Positions 37,808 to 47,710 are shown, numbered from the stretch's first letter. The stretch: DNA of 57,154 nt from an uncultured Nitrospira sp. (GCA_946479785.1 CAMLHQ010000009.1:1-57154); one strand, 5' to 3'. The notes: a model not told the origin generated them from the sequence alone. Program-made: numbers and translations.

Positions 37808-38239
37808 CTAATGAAACGAGGCAGACCGCCTGTTGATCGACTCGACAATTTCATCACGGAGTTGCTCGACGGCGGCTTCCTTCGATATGACGGTTGTGGC
37901 GCCGGCCGCAGTCATGGCCCTGCGTGTATCGTCGTTCGCATAAACCGACAGCCCCACGATGACCACATGAGGATAGACCCGTTTAATCAGGGATGTCGCC
38001 TTGATGCCATTGAGCCGCGGCATGTTGATGTCCATCACGACGACCGAAGGCTTGAGGATTTGGACCGCTTCCAACGCCTCTTCTCCATCACAGGCTTCAC
38101 CGACGACTTCGAAGTTGGGATAGGTGGCCAGGATATCCCGAAGCATTTGCCGGACACCCTGAACGTCGTCCACTAAGAGGACCCGGATGAGGCCCCCTTT
38201 TTTGTTCATATCATAGTAACGACGTGAGGCCTGAGACAT
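37808..38239 (-). CDS. Stand-alone response-regulator receiver protein
   Basis: 143 residues; essentially one CheY-like receiver domain: IRVLLVDDVQGVRQMLRDIL has the acidic pocket, VVVMDINMPRLNG contains the phospho-acceptor Asp, VGLSVYANDD the Ser/Thr switch and TVISKEAAVEQL the conserved Lys. There is no output domain. Single-domain receivers act in phosphorelays, chemotaxis or pilus-type motility control, or by protein binding. No histidine kinase lies in the window. The ATG at 38239 could be replaced by the one at 38209. Confidence 0.85.
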   Translation of the reverse strand: MSQASRRYYDMNKKGGLIRVLLVDDVQGVRQMLRDILATYPNFEVVGEACDGEEALEAVQILKPSVVVMDINMPRLNGIKATSLIKRVYPHVVIVGLSVYANDDTRRAMTAAGATTVISKEAAVEQLRDEIVESINRRSASFH

Positions 38240-38512
38240 TGGACACTACCCATTTGTGAGGTTGATGCGCCGCCCGCTGATTGCAGCGTTACATGTTGTG
38301 TCCTTGTCACTTGCAGGCGGCGACATGGCTAGACAACGCAAGACATCCTGTATCTTATAGATTAAAGCAATGTCGCCACCTCGGAAGATGCCTAGTAGGA
38401 GATGGGAGGTTGCCGACCGACATGATGGACTGACCGCCTGTTGCAGCCTGTCGGCGGCTGTAGCCTTTCCCATGAAGTGATGCCGTTGGCATCCGAGAAA
38501 GAGTACGCATTT

Positions 38513-38541
38513 AGCCTAGGTCAATAGTACAAGGTTGTCAA
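38513..38541 (-). promoter_or_regulatory. Candidate promoter reading toward the response regulator
   Basis: On the minus strand TTGACA (38536-38541) is separated by 17 bp from TAGGCT (38513-38518). The -35 is perfect, the -10 poor. Transcription would begin near 38506, about 270 nt before the response regulator and about 30 nt before the doubtful 75-codon frame. Confidence 0.4.
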
Positions 38542-38687
38542 TGTGGAGCGAGTGCACTGTAGAAGCGAGCTTCAGTTGAACGAAGCCGTCTCAGTAGAGC
38601 TTGTCCTTGGGTCATAAACTCGGGGCAGTGCGGCGTATGGCGTATCATGATGAGGGCCGACATTATTATTTTCTTTCCCATAGAAGC

Positions 38688-38705
38688 ACTAGGGGATGCT
38701 CTAGT
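38688..38705. repeat. 18-bp inverted repeat (ACTAGG-N6-TCTAGT)
   Basis: ACTAGGGGATGCTCTAGT has matching 5-bp arms around an 8-bp centre and the same overall geometry as the repeats at 39532 and 56278. It lies 166 bp before the small plus-strand gene at 38872 and also upstream of minus-strand A/T-rich sequence that could hold a -10 (TAATGT). Confidence 0.5.
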
Positions 38706-38871
38706 TAAGCCAATTTAACTTGCTCATTCGAGCAACTGACGTTCGCCTTCTGATAGCTCGCCAAAATGACGTGTAATTATCGCAGTGCAATTTGAAAACC
38801 TGACGAGCATCATGTTTTTTCGCTTGTCCATTCGGTATTCTCTCACGGAGATTCCCTTAGAGTGATTTCTC

Positions 38872-39045
38872 ATGGCAGGCTTACGTAAAGAAGTCCGAGA
38901 CCTCATGCGTGCTTGTGAAGCGATACAGGCGCTCATCGCCCAGAAAGAGACACTGACTACAGAGGAACGGGATGTAATTGAGTACTGTGTGATTGATCTC
39001 CTCGGTAACGTGAAGCCCCCGAAGAAACCTGAAGGACCAAATTAA
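38872..39045 (+). CDS. Small conserved-looking hypothetical protein (57 aa)
   Basis: An ATG at 38872 opens a 57-codon frame that ends in TAA at 39043. The protein is charged and helical (LRKEVRDLMRACEAIQALI, then TTEERDVIEYCVIDLLGNV) with a basic proline-rich tail (KPPKKPEGPN). It contains no membrane segment and no known motif. Reading-frame quality (balanced charged residues, amphipathic helix pattern) looks genuine, but the ribosome site is weak (CACGGAG about 20 bp upstream). Function unknown. Confidence 0.55.
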   Translation: MAGLRKEVRDLMRACEAIQALIAQKETLTTEERDVIEYCVIDLLGNVKPPKKPEGPN

Positions 39046-39171
39046 CCCGACCGCCCCTCCGATTTACTACCCGCTCGCCTATTTCTCGTTCGAGTTACAG
39101 GACAGCTTCCTCGCCGCGTCTCGTCCTTCTCTGTGGGAATGACCCGTTACGGGATATGAGATTGACTTCTG

Positions 39172-39420
39172 TCAGGCCGCTCGATGGTGAGATCGTGGCA
39201 TCAATGTGGGTAGATGGCCTTTCGTTGAAGAGGGAATAAAGTGTTTTGAACGGAAGTGCTTAAGATTTTGTAGATGATCAGCTTCTGTATCGAGAATGTG
39301 CAACTGCTCTCGAAGCGTCACCAAATCCACATCAGATAAAGCCTCGCCTTTGGAGCGGAGGCGGTGAAACAGGCCCTTCCCTTGGGAGACAAATTCGATA
39401 ACGGCGCGTCGAATGTCCAT
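39172..39420 (-). CDS. Small hypothetical protein (82 aa)
   Basis: The frame starts at an ATG at 39420 with GGGACGGAGG about 10-20 bp upstream. The N-terminal 55 residues are helical and charged (IRRAVIEFVSQGKGLFHRL, then LVTLREQLHILDTEADHLQN), the C-terminal 25 are basic and unstructured. A promoter with TTGGAC-16-TATTAG and an adjoining inverted repeat at 39532-39549 support expression. No family recognised. Confidence 0.6.
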   Translation of the reverse strand: MDIRRAVIEFVSQGKGLFHRLRSKGEALSDVDLVTLREQLHILDTEADHLQNLKHFRSKHFIPSSTKGHLPTLMPRSHHRAA

Positions 39421-39501
39421 AAATTAAGGGCCTCCGTCCCTTGTTGAGTCGATGACATGTCACTCCAGTTGTCGTCATGTCGCAAAACGATTTACCGTCT
39501 T

Positions 39502-39529
39502 CTAATATCCATGGCGTCGCCAAGTCCAA
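39502..39529 (-). promoter_or_regulatory. Promoter of the 82-aa gene
   Basis: Minus strand TTGGAC (39524-39529), 16-bp spacer, TATTAG (39502-39507). The leader to the ATG at 39420 would be about 75 nt. The inverted repeat at 39532-39549 ends 2 bp upstream of the -35, the position of a class-II activator. Confidence 0.5.
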
Positions 39530-39531
39530 AC

Positions 39532-39549
39532 ACTAGGCAATTCCCTAGT
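39532..39549. repeat. 18-bp inverted repeat (ACTAGG-N6-CCTAGT), candidate operator
   Basis: ACTAGGCAATTCCCTAGT is symmetric at eight of nine base pairs (only the pair flanking AATT is mismatched). It abuts the predicted -35 of the minus-strand 82-aa gene. The size and symmetry suit a NarL/FixJ/LuxR-type dimer. Confidence 0.6.
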
Positions 39550-39674
39550 TTGGCGAGAATCTCCAGTCAGCTCGGTTGTTTGGTCAGTTGAAAGGAACGG
39601 ATTAGGGAGTAGGAAGCAGGTAATGCTTCATCTCGGCTTGCTTAATGATGAAAGCTTTTGTCCGTCATGAGAGT

Positions 39675-40136
39675 CTATGGCCGTGTGCAGCGGCCATCTA
39701 CAGAGTCGTTCTCCTCGCCGTTGCCCTCATCTACCTGGCCTCGTGCGTCCACCAAAACTCTAAAATCGCAATCCGGATCAAAACATGCCGCCGGAATAAG
39801 AACAGGAGCAAGCATTGTCCGCTGGCCGGCTCGCACAGAAGGTGTCGGAATGTCGATCGTTCCTCCAGGGGAAAATGCCACCCGTGTGGTTGACGCTGGA
39901 GCATCCCCTTGCCCCTGATTCTGAATCACGATTCGAAGGTGAGTTCCTCCCGTCAGATCGCAGAACGCGTCCGACCCCCCGAAACTTCCGTCCGGAACCG
40001 CTATCAAATCGGGATTCTGAGAAGACCCCTCGGGTGTGATGCATCCCCCTAAGGGAATCATAAGCATGAGGATGCCCCCAAGGGAGCAGAGAGTCGGAGT
40101 AAAGCAACTTACAGGTCTGCAGCGGCTTGTACTCAT
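39675..40136 (-). CDS. CARDB-like lipoprotein
   Basis: About 153 residues from the ATG at 40136 (GGAAG just upstream); an ATG at 40172 would add 12. A signal peptide ends in lipobox IPLGGC. The mature part has PDLIAVPDGSFGG at its start and THLRIVIQNQGQGDAPAS followed by SVRAGQRTMLAPVLIP, the strand pattern of a CARDB (cell-adhesion-related) immunoglobulin-like domain, ending DEGNGEENDSVDG as these domains do (NExNN-type Ca or turn motif). Four cysteines may form disulfides. It probably sits on the periplasmic or outer surface; ligand unknown. Confidence 0.75.
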   Translation of the reverse strand: MSTSRCRPVSCFTPTLCSLGGILMLMIPLGGCITPEGSSQNPDLIAVPDGSFGGSDAFCDLTGGTHLRIVIQNQGQGDAPASTTRVAFSPGGTIDIPTPSVRAGQRTMLAPVLIPAACFDPDCDFRVLVDARGQVDEGNGEENDSVDGRCTRP

Positions 40137-40371
40137 CACTTCCAGTTTATCTGTCTCTGCTAGCCGTTTCATAGCCGTCGAAACTTTCAGACTAAAGCCC
40201 GTTCACAAGGTCACGCATACAGCATACCGATCTTCGCTTTTCAATTCACGCTGAGGTGATGAAATCATCTGCAAGCCGAATGCGGAGGGCGGCACGCTCG
40301 AAAATTCATACCATCCCGCTCCATTCGGCCGCTTGAATTTGACGACGCCATCCGCTACGGTCCAGCCCGAA

Positions 40372-42018
40372 ATGTTTGATGCTGCGTCTCGCTCGACTCC
40401 CTGGTGGCAATCCGCCGTCTTTTATCAAATTTATCCTTGGAGTTTTCAGGACTCCAATGATGATGGCATCGGCGACCTACGCGGTATCCGGTCCAGGCTG
40501 GACTATCTCCGGGACGGCACCAGTGCCTCGCTAGGGGTGGACGCGATCTGGCTGTCACCCATTTATCCTTCTCCTATGCGAGATTTCGGCTATGACGTGA
40601 CCGACTACCTCAATGTCGATCCACGGTTTGGAACGCTGACCGACTTTGACGATCTTCTGCGCGATGCCCACCATCGAGGCATCCGCGTGATCATGGATCT
40701 CGTCCTCAACCACACCTCCGATCAGCACAAGTGGTTTCTTGAGTCACGCGCCTCGCGCCACTCGCCAAAACGCGACTGGTACTGCTGGGCGGACGGTAAC
40801 ACGTTTGGGCGTCGGCCGAACAACTGGAACGCCCGCTTCGGCGGATCCTCCTGGACCTGGGATCCAGGGCGCCGGCAGTATTACCTCCATTCGTTTTTGA
40901 GGGAACAGCCTGATCTCAACTGGCAGCATCCCCCCGTGCGGGCCGCCATGTGGAACATCGTCCGGTTTTGGCTTGACCGGGGTGTCGACGGCTTTCGCCT
41001 TGACGCCATCAATTGGCTCGGCAAGGACATGCGGTGGCCGGACAACCCCTTTCGATTCGGCCTTCGCGGCTATACCAGGCAACATCACCTCTACGACCGC
41101 GATCAGGATATTGCGCACCAGATCATGCGGGAGTTGCGCCATCTCATCTCAGCCTATCCTGACGTCGTCTTGATCGGCGAAGCAGCGGCCGACACGCCGG
41201 GCGGACCCGGGTCGTTTTACGGGAATGGCGACGACGAATTGCATTTGGTGTTCGATTTTCGCTTGATGAAGTCGCCGTGGCGAGCCGACTGCTTCCGTCG
41301 GTTCCTGTCAGAACATGTGCCGGCGATTCCGAAAGGAGGCTGGCCGACGATCGTATTCAGCAATCACGATCAGCCGCGTCATATCGACCGGTACGGTGCC
41401 GGCGGCGACGCCCAGGCACGGGCGAGAGCTGCCGCGCTCTTATTGCTCACCATGCCCGGGACACCCTTTGTGTACTACGGTGAAGAGCTCGGAATGCGAA
41501 ATGGCAGGCTGCGATACCGGGATGTGCGGGATCCCTATACCAAACACTTCTGGCCCTTCCGCCCCGGACGCGATCCGGCGCGCACACCGATGCAGTGGGA
41601 TGCATCGTCCCACGCCGGCTTCACGACGAGCCGGCCCTGGCTCCCTGTCGCACCGGACTATCGGCGGCTCAATGTCGCTCAGGAGGTTGGCGATCCTCGC
41701 TCGCTCTTGTCGCTGTATCGGCAGTTGATCCAGCTCCGCCAAGTGTCCCCAGCACTTAGTCGTGGAGAGTGCCGACTCATAGAAGGAAGCCCGGGAGATT
41801 GTCTGCTCTACCAGCGGGAGGCGCGCACCGAGGAGGGCACGATCGAGAGGATGCTGGTCGCGGTGAATTTTGCGGAACAGACCTGTGAGTTCACCCTTCC
41901 ATCAAGTTCGTTACAGGGGCGTGTGCTTGTCTCGACGGATCCCAATGCCGGCGAAGCGTGGGATCCGGGTCATATACAGCTGCGTCCCAATGAGGCTTTA
42001 CTCGTGCGCCTGTCTTAA
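40372..42018 (+). CDS. GH13 alpha-glucosidase / glucanotransferase-type enzyme
   Basis: About 548 residues from the ATG at 40372 (a TTG at 40333 is possible). All GH13 regions are present: [16 protein letters not shown] (region I), [12 protein letters not shown] with the nucleophile Asp (II), [13 protein letters not shown] with the acid/base Glu (III) and [11 protein letters not shown] (IV). [19 protein letters not shown] at the N-terminus and RTPMQWDAS place it with oligo-1,6-glucosidase, alpha-glucosidase and trehalose/sucrose hydrolases. No signal peptide is seen, so it is cytoplasmic and may release glucose from maltose, trehalose or glucan. It is convergent with glgB; their stop codons overlap in TTAA. 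It differs from the TreS of this window, so it is not a duplicate. Confidence 0.9.
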   Translation: MFDAASRSTPWWQSAVFYQIYPWSFQDSNDDGIGDLRGIRSRLDYLRDGTSASLGVDAIWLSPIYPSPMRDFGYDVTDYLNVDPRFGTLTDFDDLLRDAHHRGIRVIMDLVLNHTSDQHKWFLESRASRHSPKRDWYCWADGNTFGRRPNNWNARFGGSSWTWDPGRRQYYLHSFLREQPDLNWQHPPVRAAMWNIVRFWLDRGVDGFRLDAINWLGKDMRWPDNPFRFGLRGYTRQHHLYDRDQDIAHQIMRELRHLISAYPDVVLIGEAAADTPGGPGSFYGNGDDELHLVFDFRLMKSPWRADCFRRFLSEHVPAIPKGGWPTIVFSNHDQPRHIDRYGAGGDAQARARAAALLLLTMPGTPFVYYGEELGMRNGRLRYRDVRDPYTKHFWPFRPGRDPARTPMQWDASSHAGFTTSRPWLPVAPDYRRLNVAQEVGDPRSLLSLYRQLIQLRQVSPALSRGECRLIEGSPGDCLLYQREARTEEGTIERMLVAVNFAEQTCEFTLPSSSLQGRVLVSTDPNAGEAWDPGHIQLRPNEALLVRLS

Positions 42019-43955
42019 TGAGCACCACCGCTCTTGAAGAAGAGCGCAGCCAGCGGTGGCAGTGTCAATGTGAGTGAGTGGCCACGTCCATGCAAGGGGA
42101 CCGGCACGGCTTCGACCCCGCCCAGATTCCCCCACCCGCTTCCGCCATAGTGCGTGGCGTCACTGTTCAGCTGCTCCTGCCAAAACCCTCCGCGCGGGAC
42201 TCCCACACGATAGTTCTGGCGAGCCACGGGGGTGAAGTTGCACACGACGAGCAGGAGATCATCGGTTGACGCGCCTTTGCGCAGCAAACTGATCACGCTC
42301 GATTCAGCGTCGTTGCAATCGATCCATTCAAATCCGGCCGGATCGATGTCGCGCTCATGGAGCGCGGGCTCAGCCCGATACAACCGGTTCAAATCTCCCA
42401 CCCACCGCTGCAGAGCACTATGTAGCGGCTGGCGAAGTACATCCCATTCCAAGCTATGATCGTGCGCCCATTCGCTCCACTGGCCGATCTCACCGCCCAT
42501 GAACAGCAACTTTTTGGCGGCCTGAGCGTACATATAGCCGAAGAGCAGCCGCAGGTTGGCGAACTTCTGCCAGTTGTCGCCCGGCATCTTGCCGAGCAAG
42601 GAGCCTTTGCCGTACACAACTTCGTCATGCGAAAGCGGGAGGACAAAATTCTCGTGAAACGCGTACAGCATGCGAAAAGTCAGCTTGTTATGGTGATACT
42701 TCCGAAAATAGGGGTCTTGGCTCATGTAGGAGAGCGTGTCGTGCATCCACCCCATGTCCCACTTCAAACCGAAGCCGAGTCCACCGAGATAGGTCGGCTT
42801 GGACACCATTGGCCAGGCCGTTGATTCCTCGGCAACTGTTTGGACATCGGGGTAGTTCCGATAGACCTCCTCATTGAACCGACGCAAAAAAGAGATGGCC
42901 GCCAAATTTTCTCTGCCTCCATACTCATTGGGAATCCATTCTCCTTCTTTTCGGGAATAATCCAAATAGAGCATTGACGCCACCGCATCTACCCGTAGTC
43001 CATCTATATGATACTTTGCCAGCCAGAACAGTGCGCTACTGATGAGAAAACTCCTGACCTCGTTGCGCCCATAATTGAAGATGTAAGTGTTCCAGTCAGG
43101 ATGGAAGCCTTGGCGAGGGTCCGCATGCTCATAGAGATGGGTGCCATCGAAAAAGCTCAGGCCATGGCCATCCGTCGGAAAGTGTGATGGCACCCAGTCC
43201 AGGATGACCCCGATCCCATGTCGGTGAAGTTCGTCAACCAGATACATGAAGTCCTGAGGAGTTCCGTAATTGCCCGTGGGAGCAAAATACCCGGTGGTCT
43301 GGTAACCCCACGAGCCAAAAAACGGGTGATCCATGATCGGCAGAAACTCCACATGAGTGAACCCCATGTGTTCGAGATATGTCGGCAATGAGTCAGCGAG
43401 TTCCCGGTAGCTCAGCGAGCGGTGTCCTTCTTCAGGAACTCGTTTCCAAGATCCAACGTGCATTTCATAGATTGAGATAGGAGCATTCAACCCATTATGC
43501 TTGTTCCGCTTTTCCATCCACTGTTGATCGTGCCACGTATAATCCAAATCCCATACGATCGACGCGGTCTTGGGAGGAATTTCATTAAAAAAGGCAAAGG
43601 GATCGGTTTTGTCGACTTCGTAGTCACCAGTTCGCGAGCGAATATGAAATTTGTAGAGCGTTCCCTTTCCGACGCCCGAGAAAAAGCCTTCCCATATACC
43701 CGATTCCCTGACCGAGGACAGGGCGTGTTTTCCGTTCGTCCAATTATTGAAGGTCCCGATGACTGAGACCTGTTCAGCATTGGGTGCCCACACGGCAAAA
43801 TAGGTTCCGGCCCTGCCCTCATGCACGACAGGATGGGCGCCTAACTTGTCGTGGAGATGAAAGTGAGTTCCCTCATTGAAGAGATACAGATCATCTTTGC
43901 TGAGCAACGTCATGTTTTTGTCAGACTTATTAAACGTAACCTGGATTTTGGCCAT
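42015..43955 (-). CDS. glgB: 1,4-alpha-glucan branching enzyme GlgB
   Basis: The 646-residue protein has an N-terminal CBM48 domain ([20 protein letters not shown]) and a GH13 catalytic domain with [10 protein letters not shown], nucleophile Asp in [15 protein letters not shown], acid/base Glu in [11 protein letters not shown] and [15 protein letters not shown]. It cuts alpha-1,4 chains and rejoins them by alpha-1,6 bonds. It is the last gene of the trehalose/GlgE operon, 67 bp after the maltokinase, and GGAG lies 8 bp before the ATG. In GlgE-pathway bacteria GlgB is the obligate partner that branches the linear product. No glgA or glgC is in the window. Confidence 0.97.
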   Translation of the reverse strand: MAKIQVTFNKSDKNMTLLSKDDLYLFNEGTHFHLHDKLGAHPVVHEGRAGTYFAVWAPNAEQVSVIGTFNNWTNGKHALSSVRESGIWEGFFSGVGKGTLYKFHIRSRTGDYEVDKTDPFAFFNEIPPKTASIVWDLDYTWHDQQWMEKRNKHNGLNAPISIYEMHVGSWKRVPEEGHRSLSYRELADSLPTYLEHMGFTHVEFLPIMDHPFFGSWGYQTTGYFAPTGNYGTPQDFMYLVDELHRHGIGVILDWVPSHFPTDGHGLSFFDGTHLYEHADPRQGFHPDWNTYIFNYGRNEVRSFLISSALFWLAKYHIDGLRVDAVASMLYLDYSRKEGEWIPNEYGGRENLAAISFLRRFNEEVYRNYPDVQTVAEESTAWPMVSKPTYLGGLGFGLKWDMGWMHDTLSYMSQDPYFRKYHHNKLTFRMLYAFHENFVLPLSHDEVVYGKGSLLGKMPGDNWQKFANLRLLFGYMYAQAAKKLLFMGGEIGQWSEWAHDHSLEWDVLRQPLHSALQRWVGDLNRLYRAEPALHERDIDPAGFEWIDCNDAESSVISLLRKGASTDDLLLVVCNFTPVARQNYRVGVPRGGFWQEQLNSDATHYGGSGWGNLGGVEAVPVPLHGRGHSLTLTLPPLAALFFKSGGAH

Positions 43956-44022
43956 AGCATTACTCCATCAATACCGACCGGACCGTCGTCTTTCAATCCG
44001 CTTGACTGGGAGTTCGGGGTCC

Positions 44023-45648
44023 TCACACCGTGCTCTTTTCCCTCGTTTTCAAGAGTTCCACGAGACCATAGAGTGGAATGTCCACCCAATCTGGTCGGCT
44101 GTTCAATTCGTAACGCAATTCATACAGGGCTTTCTCGACCAGATATACATCCAACAGAAGACGGACATCCTCAGGGTTCTGTGGCCAGAACTCAGGGCCG
44201 GTTACGGCGCCACGATACCCTTTCAAAAATGCGACGCTGGTCCAATCTGACCAAAATGAAGCCCAGAGGGAATGCTCGATCCTTTGTTCTTTGAGGAAAG
44301 CGAACGGAACATAGTGAAACGACCGCACCATCCCGGCAACATCCACCAAAGACGGATGTTTCATCCGCCGCTCGGCTAACGAACGAGCCGGTTCTCCTTC
44401 AAAATCAATAATCATAAAATCGGCTCCTGTGCACAACACCTGTCCCAGGTGATAATCGCCATGACAACGAATGCGAGGAACCGGCGTGACGATATCCCGA
44501 AAGGCGTCAAAGATCCGTTCGAGCGCGGGTTTGATTTCGAACAGCAGGCGGCAGTTTGCTTGACCACCCGTCGAGAGCAGCTCCATGCGCTCCTTGAGGA
44601 GCGCCAAGGTGCCTGCCATACTGCGCATCATGGATTCATACTGACTTCGCCGGTATTCTAAGGTGAGCGGTTCCGGAGCAAAGGCAGGATCGTCGACGAC
44701 CTGGCTCAGTGCGAGGTGGAGTCGGGCCGTCCGTTGCCCCAGCCGCTCTGCTGATTCCAGATATTCGCCAATCAGGTGCCTCGCAAGGGATGAATAGTCC
44801 TCCCGTGCCAGGTCGAGAAGGCGAGTTGTGTTGATCGTCGGTCGTTCGCCCAGTAAATGTTCTCTGAGCACTCGATCGAAGAATCGCTTGACGGCTTCAA
44901 GGCTGTACTGCCAGGCATTACCGTCATTGACCACGAATTGTTGCAACACTCCGATCGTAACCAGGCTGCCTGCATTGTGTTGGTACTCGAGCGCCCCGGC
45001 AATTGACGGGACATAAGGGAACCGCATACGGGTTAACACACGCCCGATCTCAAGATCCGGATTAATCCCCTCTTCCACGCGCCGGTAAAGTTTCAGGATG
45101 ACATACCCGTCATAGACGACTGAGGTGTTGCTCTGTTCCGCCCTCATCACGACTGGTTCCGGGCGCGCCCCAATGGGCACAAGCTCGATGAAGGCACTCG
45201 TAGATGAAGCCGTCACGCAACCCGCGATCCCTCTAAATCGGCACTCCTGACCTATCGCATTCAGAAGTGCGAGAGCGAAGTCACGATTCCAGAAGGCATC
45301 GTACAACAGTCCGGCATGTTCGCTGCCGTCTCGCTGAAGCACCAGCGGAGCAATGACGGCCGTTGGAAAGTCTCGCCGGATTCGCTCGGCTTCTTCCCCG
45401 AACGCCGCCGTGACGGGCAGCGTGTAGGTCTCCGTACCGGCATCTCCATACTCGACACGGATCAACAAGAGTGTCTGCGTCGAATCGGCTGGAATGGGAA
45501 TGGAATCAAGGATACCGACCTCCTTGATTCGACGGGCTTTTCCTCCGAACCAACGCCTGGTCTGAAGGATTTCTGCCAGAGCTGTTGTCACGTCTCTGGC
45601 GATCTCTCCCTCGAATAGACGCACCCAGTCGTGCCTGGCGGTCAGCAT
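44023..45648 (-). CDS. mak: Maltokinase
   Basis: The 541-residue protein has the N-terminal cap RRWFGGKARRIKEVG typical of Mak/TreS-Mak proteins and a C-terminal kinase domain of the aminoglycoside-phosphotransferase type, with the catalytic loop RIRCHGDYHLGQVL and the metal-binding MIIDFEGEPARSLAERR. It phosphorylates maltose to maltose-1-phosphate using ATP. In many bacteria Mak is fused to TreS; here the two are separate and TreS lies elsewhere in the operon. GGAGGAG precedes the ATG. glgE is 31 bp upstream, its product uses the maltose-1-phosphate. Confidence 0.93.
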   Translation of the reverse strand: MLTARHDWVRLFEGEIARDVTTALAEILQTRRWFGGKARRIKEVGILDSIPIPADSTQTLLLIRVEYGDAGTETYTLPVTAAFGEEAERIRRDFPTAVIAPLVLQRDGSEHAGLLYDAFWNRDFALALLNAIGQECRFRGIAGCVTASSTSAFIELVPIGARPEPVVMRAEQSNTSVVYDGYVILKLYRRVEEGINPDLEIGRVLTRMRFPYVPSIAGALEYQHNAGSLVTIGVLQQFVVNDGNAWQYSLEAVKRFFDRVLREHLLGERPTINTTRLLDLAREDYSSLARHLIGEYLESAERLGQRTARLHLALSQVVDDPAFAPEPLTLEYRRSQYESMMRSMAGTLALLKERMELLSTGGQANCRLLFEIKPALERIFDAFRDIVTPVPRIRCHGDYHLGQVLCTGADFMIIDFEGEPARSLAERRMKHPSLVDVAGMVRSFHYVPFAFLKEQRIEHSLWASFWSDWTSVAFLKGYRGAVTGPEFWPQNPEDVRLLLDVYLVEKALYELRYELNSRPDWVDIPLYGLVELLKTREKSTV

Positions 45649-45679
45649 GTTTCCGCACTCCTCCGCATCCGCCGCTCCA

Positions 45680-47689
45680 CTAAAAGTAATAGTCGAAATC
45701 CCGTTCTGTATGAACCCGCCGGCGCAACCGAAAGATATGGGCGGGAGCCGAATGAGGATTGATTTCGATATAGTTCCGTTGTCCGTGCCATAAGTAATGG
45801 GCGTTCGTCAGAAGTTCGTGCGCCTGAAATGGGCGCTCCGCCTCGACTCCCAAACTCTCTAAATCCAGCTGTAGCCATCCCGAATGAACGTGGTGGGGAC
45901 TGAGGTTGACCACGACCAGAATGACATTCGACCAATCCGATGTCCGCTTGCTGTAACAAAGCAACTGCTCGTTCGCGACCTCATGGAAGCGGAGGCTCCA
46001 GTCGCTTTGCAGCGCCGGATTTTCACGCCGGATGCGATTTACGCGGCCGATAAACTCACTGAGACTGTCCGACCGATCGAAGTCCCACTGCTTGATCTCG
46101 TATTTCTCCGAATGCAAATACTCTTCGCTCCCCGCTTCACGGGCAATGTGCTCTCCGAGTTCGAACGCCGGACCGTAAATCCCGTAACTGGCGCCGAACG
46201 TTGCTGCCAACACCAACCGAGACATGAATGCCGGGCGTCCTCCGTGCTGCAGCTGCTCCGTGAGAATATCCGGAGTATTGGGCCAGAGGTTGGGTCGAAG
46301 AAATTCGCGCACCTCCGTTTGGGTGAGTTCCGTGAAGTACTGCGTAAGCTCCATTTTCGTATTACGCCAGGGGAAATAATTGTATGACTGGGTGAAGCCC
46401 AGTTTTGCCAATCGCGACATCACCTTGGGCCGCGAGAAAGCTTCCGAAAGAAAAATGACGTCCGGATGTGCCGTTTTCACTTCCCCGATGACCCATTCCC
46501 AAAAGGCGAAGGGCTTGGTATGGGGATTATCCACTCGGAATATCCGGACCCCCTGCTCGATCCAGTACACGATGATGCTCTTCAACTCATCCCACAGTTC
46601 CCGCCATCGGTCTGTCTCGAAGTCCAGCGGAAAGATATCCTCATATTTTTTCGGAGGGTTCTCCGCGTACTGCACCGTACCGTCCGGCCTGATGCGAAAC
46701 CACTCGCGATGCTCCTTCACGTAAGGATGATCCGGCGAGCATTGAAAGGCGATATCCATGGCGATCTCGATGCCATAGGTCCCTGCCCGCTCCATCAGTC
46801 TCTGAAAGTCCTGCAGGGTTCCCAACTCAGGGTGAATCGATTTATGTCCTCCCTCCAGTGCTCCAATCGCCCAGGGACTGCCAGGATCTGCCGGACCGCC
46901 GGTCGGCGCATTGTTCTTTCCTTTCCTGTGGGTTCGTCCGATGGGATGAATCGGCGGAAGATACAGCACGTCGAATCCCATCGAAGCAATGTACGGCAGA
47001 CGTGCTTCGCAGTCTTTGAACGTACCGTGCTGGCCAGCCGTGAGGCTCCATGAGCGAGGAAACATCTCGTACCAGGCACTAAAGCGGGCCTTCTCTCGAT
47101 CCACCACAACGCTCAGTTCTCGGTCATATGTCGATGCGAATCGCCGATCCGGATATCTCGCGATTAAGCCCTCAACCTCCGCACTCAACGCTATGCGAAT
47201 GCGGTCGGAGTGCGGAATTTTTTCCGAGCAGAGGTTTTTCACCCACTGGGCGAGGGTGTGACGTTCTTCCGCAGTCGTCGCTCGTCCGCTCGCTTCGTCG
47301 ATGAGCCTGGCGCCAATAAGGAGGTCGACCTGTATATCCTGCCCAGCCTCGATTTTGGTGACGAGGTCTCGACGCCACGTCGCAAAGTGATCGATCCAGC
47401 CGGTGATGGTGTATTGCCATCGCCCCAACATGGTCACTGGAAACGAGGCGCGCCAACGGTCGTTTCCAAGGAATTTCATCGGGATGTCGGTCCATGACTG
47501 CGTTCCCTCCTGGCGATACCGGAGCAGAACCGTGAGAGTATCGTGTCCATCGGTGAAAGCATCGGCTTCAACAATGACTTCTTCGCCAACCGTCCGCTTG
47601 ATCGGGAATCTTCCACCATCGACTTCCGGTCGGACACCCTCAATGGCTACCCGTTGCCTGCCATAATCTTTTGTCATGAAGTCCGCCAT
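45680..47689 (-). CDS. glgE: Alpha-1,4-glucan:maltose-1-phosphate maltosyltransferase GlgE
   Basis: 669 residues with the GlgE layout: N-terminal beta domain (VIVEADAFTDGHDTLTVLLR), a helical S domain, then a GH13_3 barrel: FDVLYLPPIHPIGRTHRKGK, EIAMDIAFQCSPDHPYV, nucleophile Asp in RIFRVDNPHTKPFAFWEWV, acid/base Glu in VIFLSEAFSRPKVM. It transfers maltose from maltose-1-phosphate to the non-reducing end of an alpha-1,4 glucan and releases phosphate. Start ATG at 47689; Met at codon 5 is an alternative. Followed by mak and glgB and preceded by the channel gene (21 bp). Confidence 0.97.
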   Translation of the reverse strand: MADFMTKDYGRQRVAIEGVRPEVDGGRFPIKRTVGEEVIVEADAFTDGHDTLTVLLRYRQEGTQSWTDIPMKFLGNDRWRASFPVTMLGRWQYTITGWIDHFATWRRDLVTKIEAGQDIQVDLLIGARLIDEASGRATTAEERHTLAQWVKNLCSEKIPHSDRIRIALSAEVEGLIARYPDRRFASTYDRELSVVVDREKARFSAWYEMFPRSWSLTAGQHGTFKDCEARLPYIASMGFDVLYLPPIHPIGRTHRKGKNNAPTGGPADPGSPWAIGALEGGHKSIHPELGTLQDFQRLMERAGTYGIEIAMDIAFQCSPDHPYVKEHREWFRIRPDGTVQYAENPPKKYEDIFPLDFETDRWRELWDELKSIIVYWIEQGVRIFRVDNPHTKPFAFWEWVIGEVKTAHPDVIFLSEAFSRPKVMSRLAKLGFTQSYNYFPWRNTKMELTQYFTELTQTEVREFLRPNLWPNTPDILTEQLQHGGRPAFMSRLVLAATFGASYGIYGPAFELGEHIAREAGSEEYLHSEKYEIKQWDFDRSDSLSEFIGRVNRIRRENPALQSDWSLRFHEVANEQLLCYSKRTSDWSNVILVVVNLSPHHVHSGWLQLDLESLGVEAERPFQAHELLTNAHYLWHGQRNYIEINPHSAPAHIFRLRRRVHTERDFDYYF

Positions 47690-47710
47690 TGTCTCGTCCG
47701 CGATGTCGCT

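Larger units (their letters stand above)
38240..38871. other. Long spacer with promoter and inverted-repeat signals
   Basis: This 632-bp stretch has no secure gene. A 75-codon minus frame (38246-38473) ends 7 bp before the response-regulator start and follows a TTGACA promoter, so it could be a leader peptide or small protein, but it lacks a clear ribosome site and recognisable sequence. The spacer also contains a hairpin (GATGCC-GTT-GGCATC, about 38479-38493), an 18-bp inverted repeat at 38688-38705 and several CTAG tetramers. Confidence 0.5.

Noticed and set aside
38246..38473. 75-codon minus-strand frame before the response regulator
   Set aside because: It ends close to the next gene and has a candidate promoter, but no ribosome site and no recognisable protein; kept only as a note in the spacer entry.
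40173..40371. Promoter for the GH13 gene
   Set aside because: Several A/T-rich boxes but no pair with proper spacing that I could defend.
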